NCBI GenBank assembly: GCA_905197955.1
Contig: CAJKAR010000088.1
Span: forward strand, 1-6,377
Direction: 5' to 3'
DNA: 6,377 nt
From: an uncultured Lentisphaeria bacterium
Lineage (GTDB): Bacteria; Verrucomicrobiota; Lentisphaeria; Victivallales; UBA1829
Positions within the stretch are counted from its first letter, which is position 1; the number at the start of each line of letters is the position of its first letter. A program made the translations under genes and the position numbers. The notes beneath the pieces are model-generated. The model searched no databases, was not told the origin of the DNA, and saw only the letters and a program-made list of their open reading frames with translations. Of this stretch, positions 6,366 to 6,377 are shown piece by piece.

Positions 6366-6377
6366 TCCAGCTGAATA

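Noticed and set aside
1..6377. CRISPR arrays, insertion sequences, tRNA or rRNA genes
   Set aside because: I saw no regularly spaced repeats, transposase-like proteins, terminal inverted repeats or cloverleaf-like segments.

Overview
The window carries two functional blocks, all genes on the + strand. The left block (about 40-4763) is an accessory polysaccharide-related cluster. It holds a decayed C-terminal remnant of a prepilin-type 'H-X9-DG' protein, then a two-gene unit encoding a secreted beta-propeller-like protein (258-1808) and a large secreted multi-domain protein with a clan GH-A-like glycoside hydrolase barrel and a C-terminal CBM9-like module (1830-4721). The unit closes with a strong intrinsic terminator. 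The right block (about 4754-6307) is a translation-factor cassette: elongation factor P (efp) and, overlapping its end, the lysyl-tRNA-synthetase paralogue EpmA that modifies EF-P.

The organism is best guessed as a member of the Lentisphaerota (Victivallales-like). H-X9-DG prepilin proteins are characteristic of the Planctomycetes-Verrucomicrobia-Lentisphaerae group. Large secreted glycosidases with small prepilin-like genes scattered among them, moderate GC, Shine-Dalgarno sites and standard -35/-10 promoters all fit. This is inference from content; no 16S gene or other taxonomic marker is present.

Layout: 1-39 AT-rich, possibly the tail of an upstream terminator; 40-234 H-X9-DG remnant with an in-frame stop at 37-39; 258-1808 propeller; 21-nt gap; 1830-4721 glycosidase; 4728-4763 terminator whose 3' arm also supplies the -35 box of the efp promoter (4754-4782); 4834-5409 efp; 5384-6307 epmA (26-nt overlap). 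A 12-bp perfect terminator-like hairpin (5437-5467) lies inside the start of epmA, 28 nt after the efp stop. The last 70 bases hold two overlapping hairpins, one followed on the minus strand by seven Ts, which could terminate a convergent gene outside the window.

The two secreted proteins probably act together on an extracellular or periplasmic glycan, substrate unknown. EF-P (Lys34 present in the KPGKG loop) and EpmA form a modifier-substrate pair; the (R)-beta-lysine-making enzyme EpmB is not in this window. The most interesting points are the candidate attenuator between efp and epmA, the H-X9-DG remnant, and a possible small frameshift at the very end of epmA. I see no clear evidence of a wholly new system.
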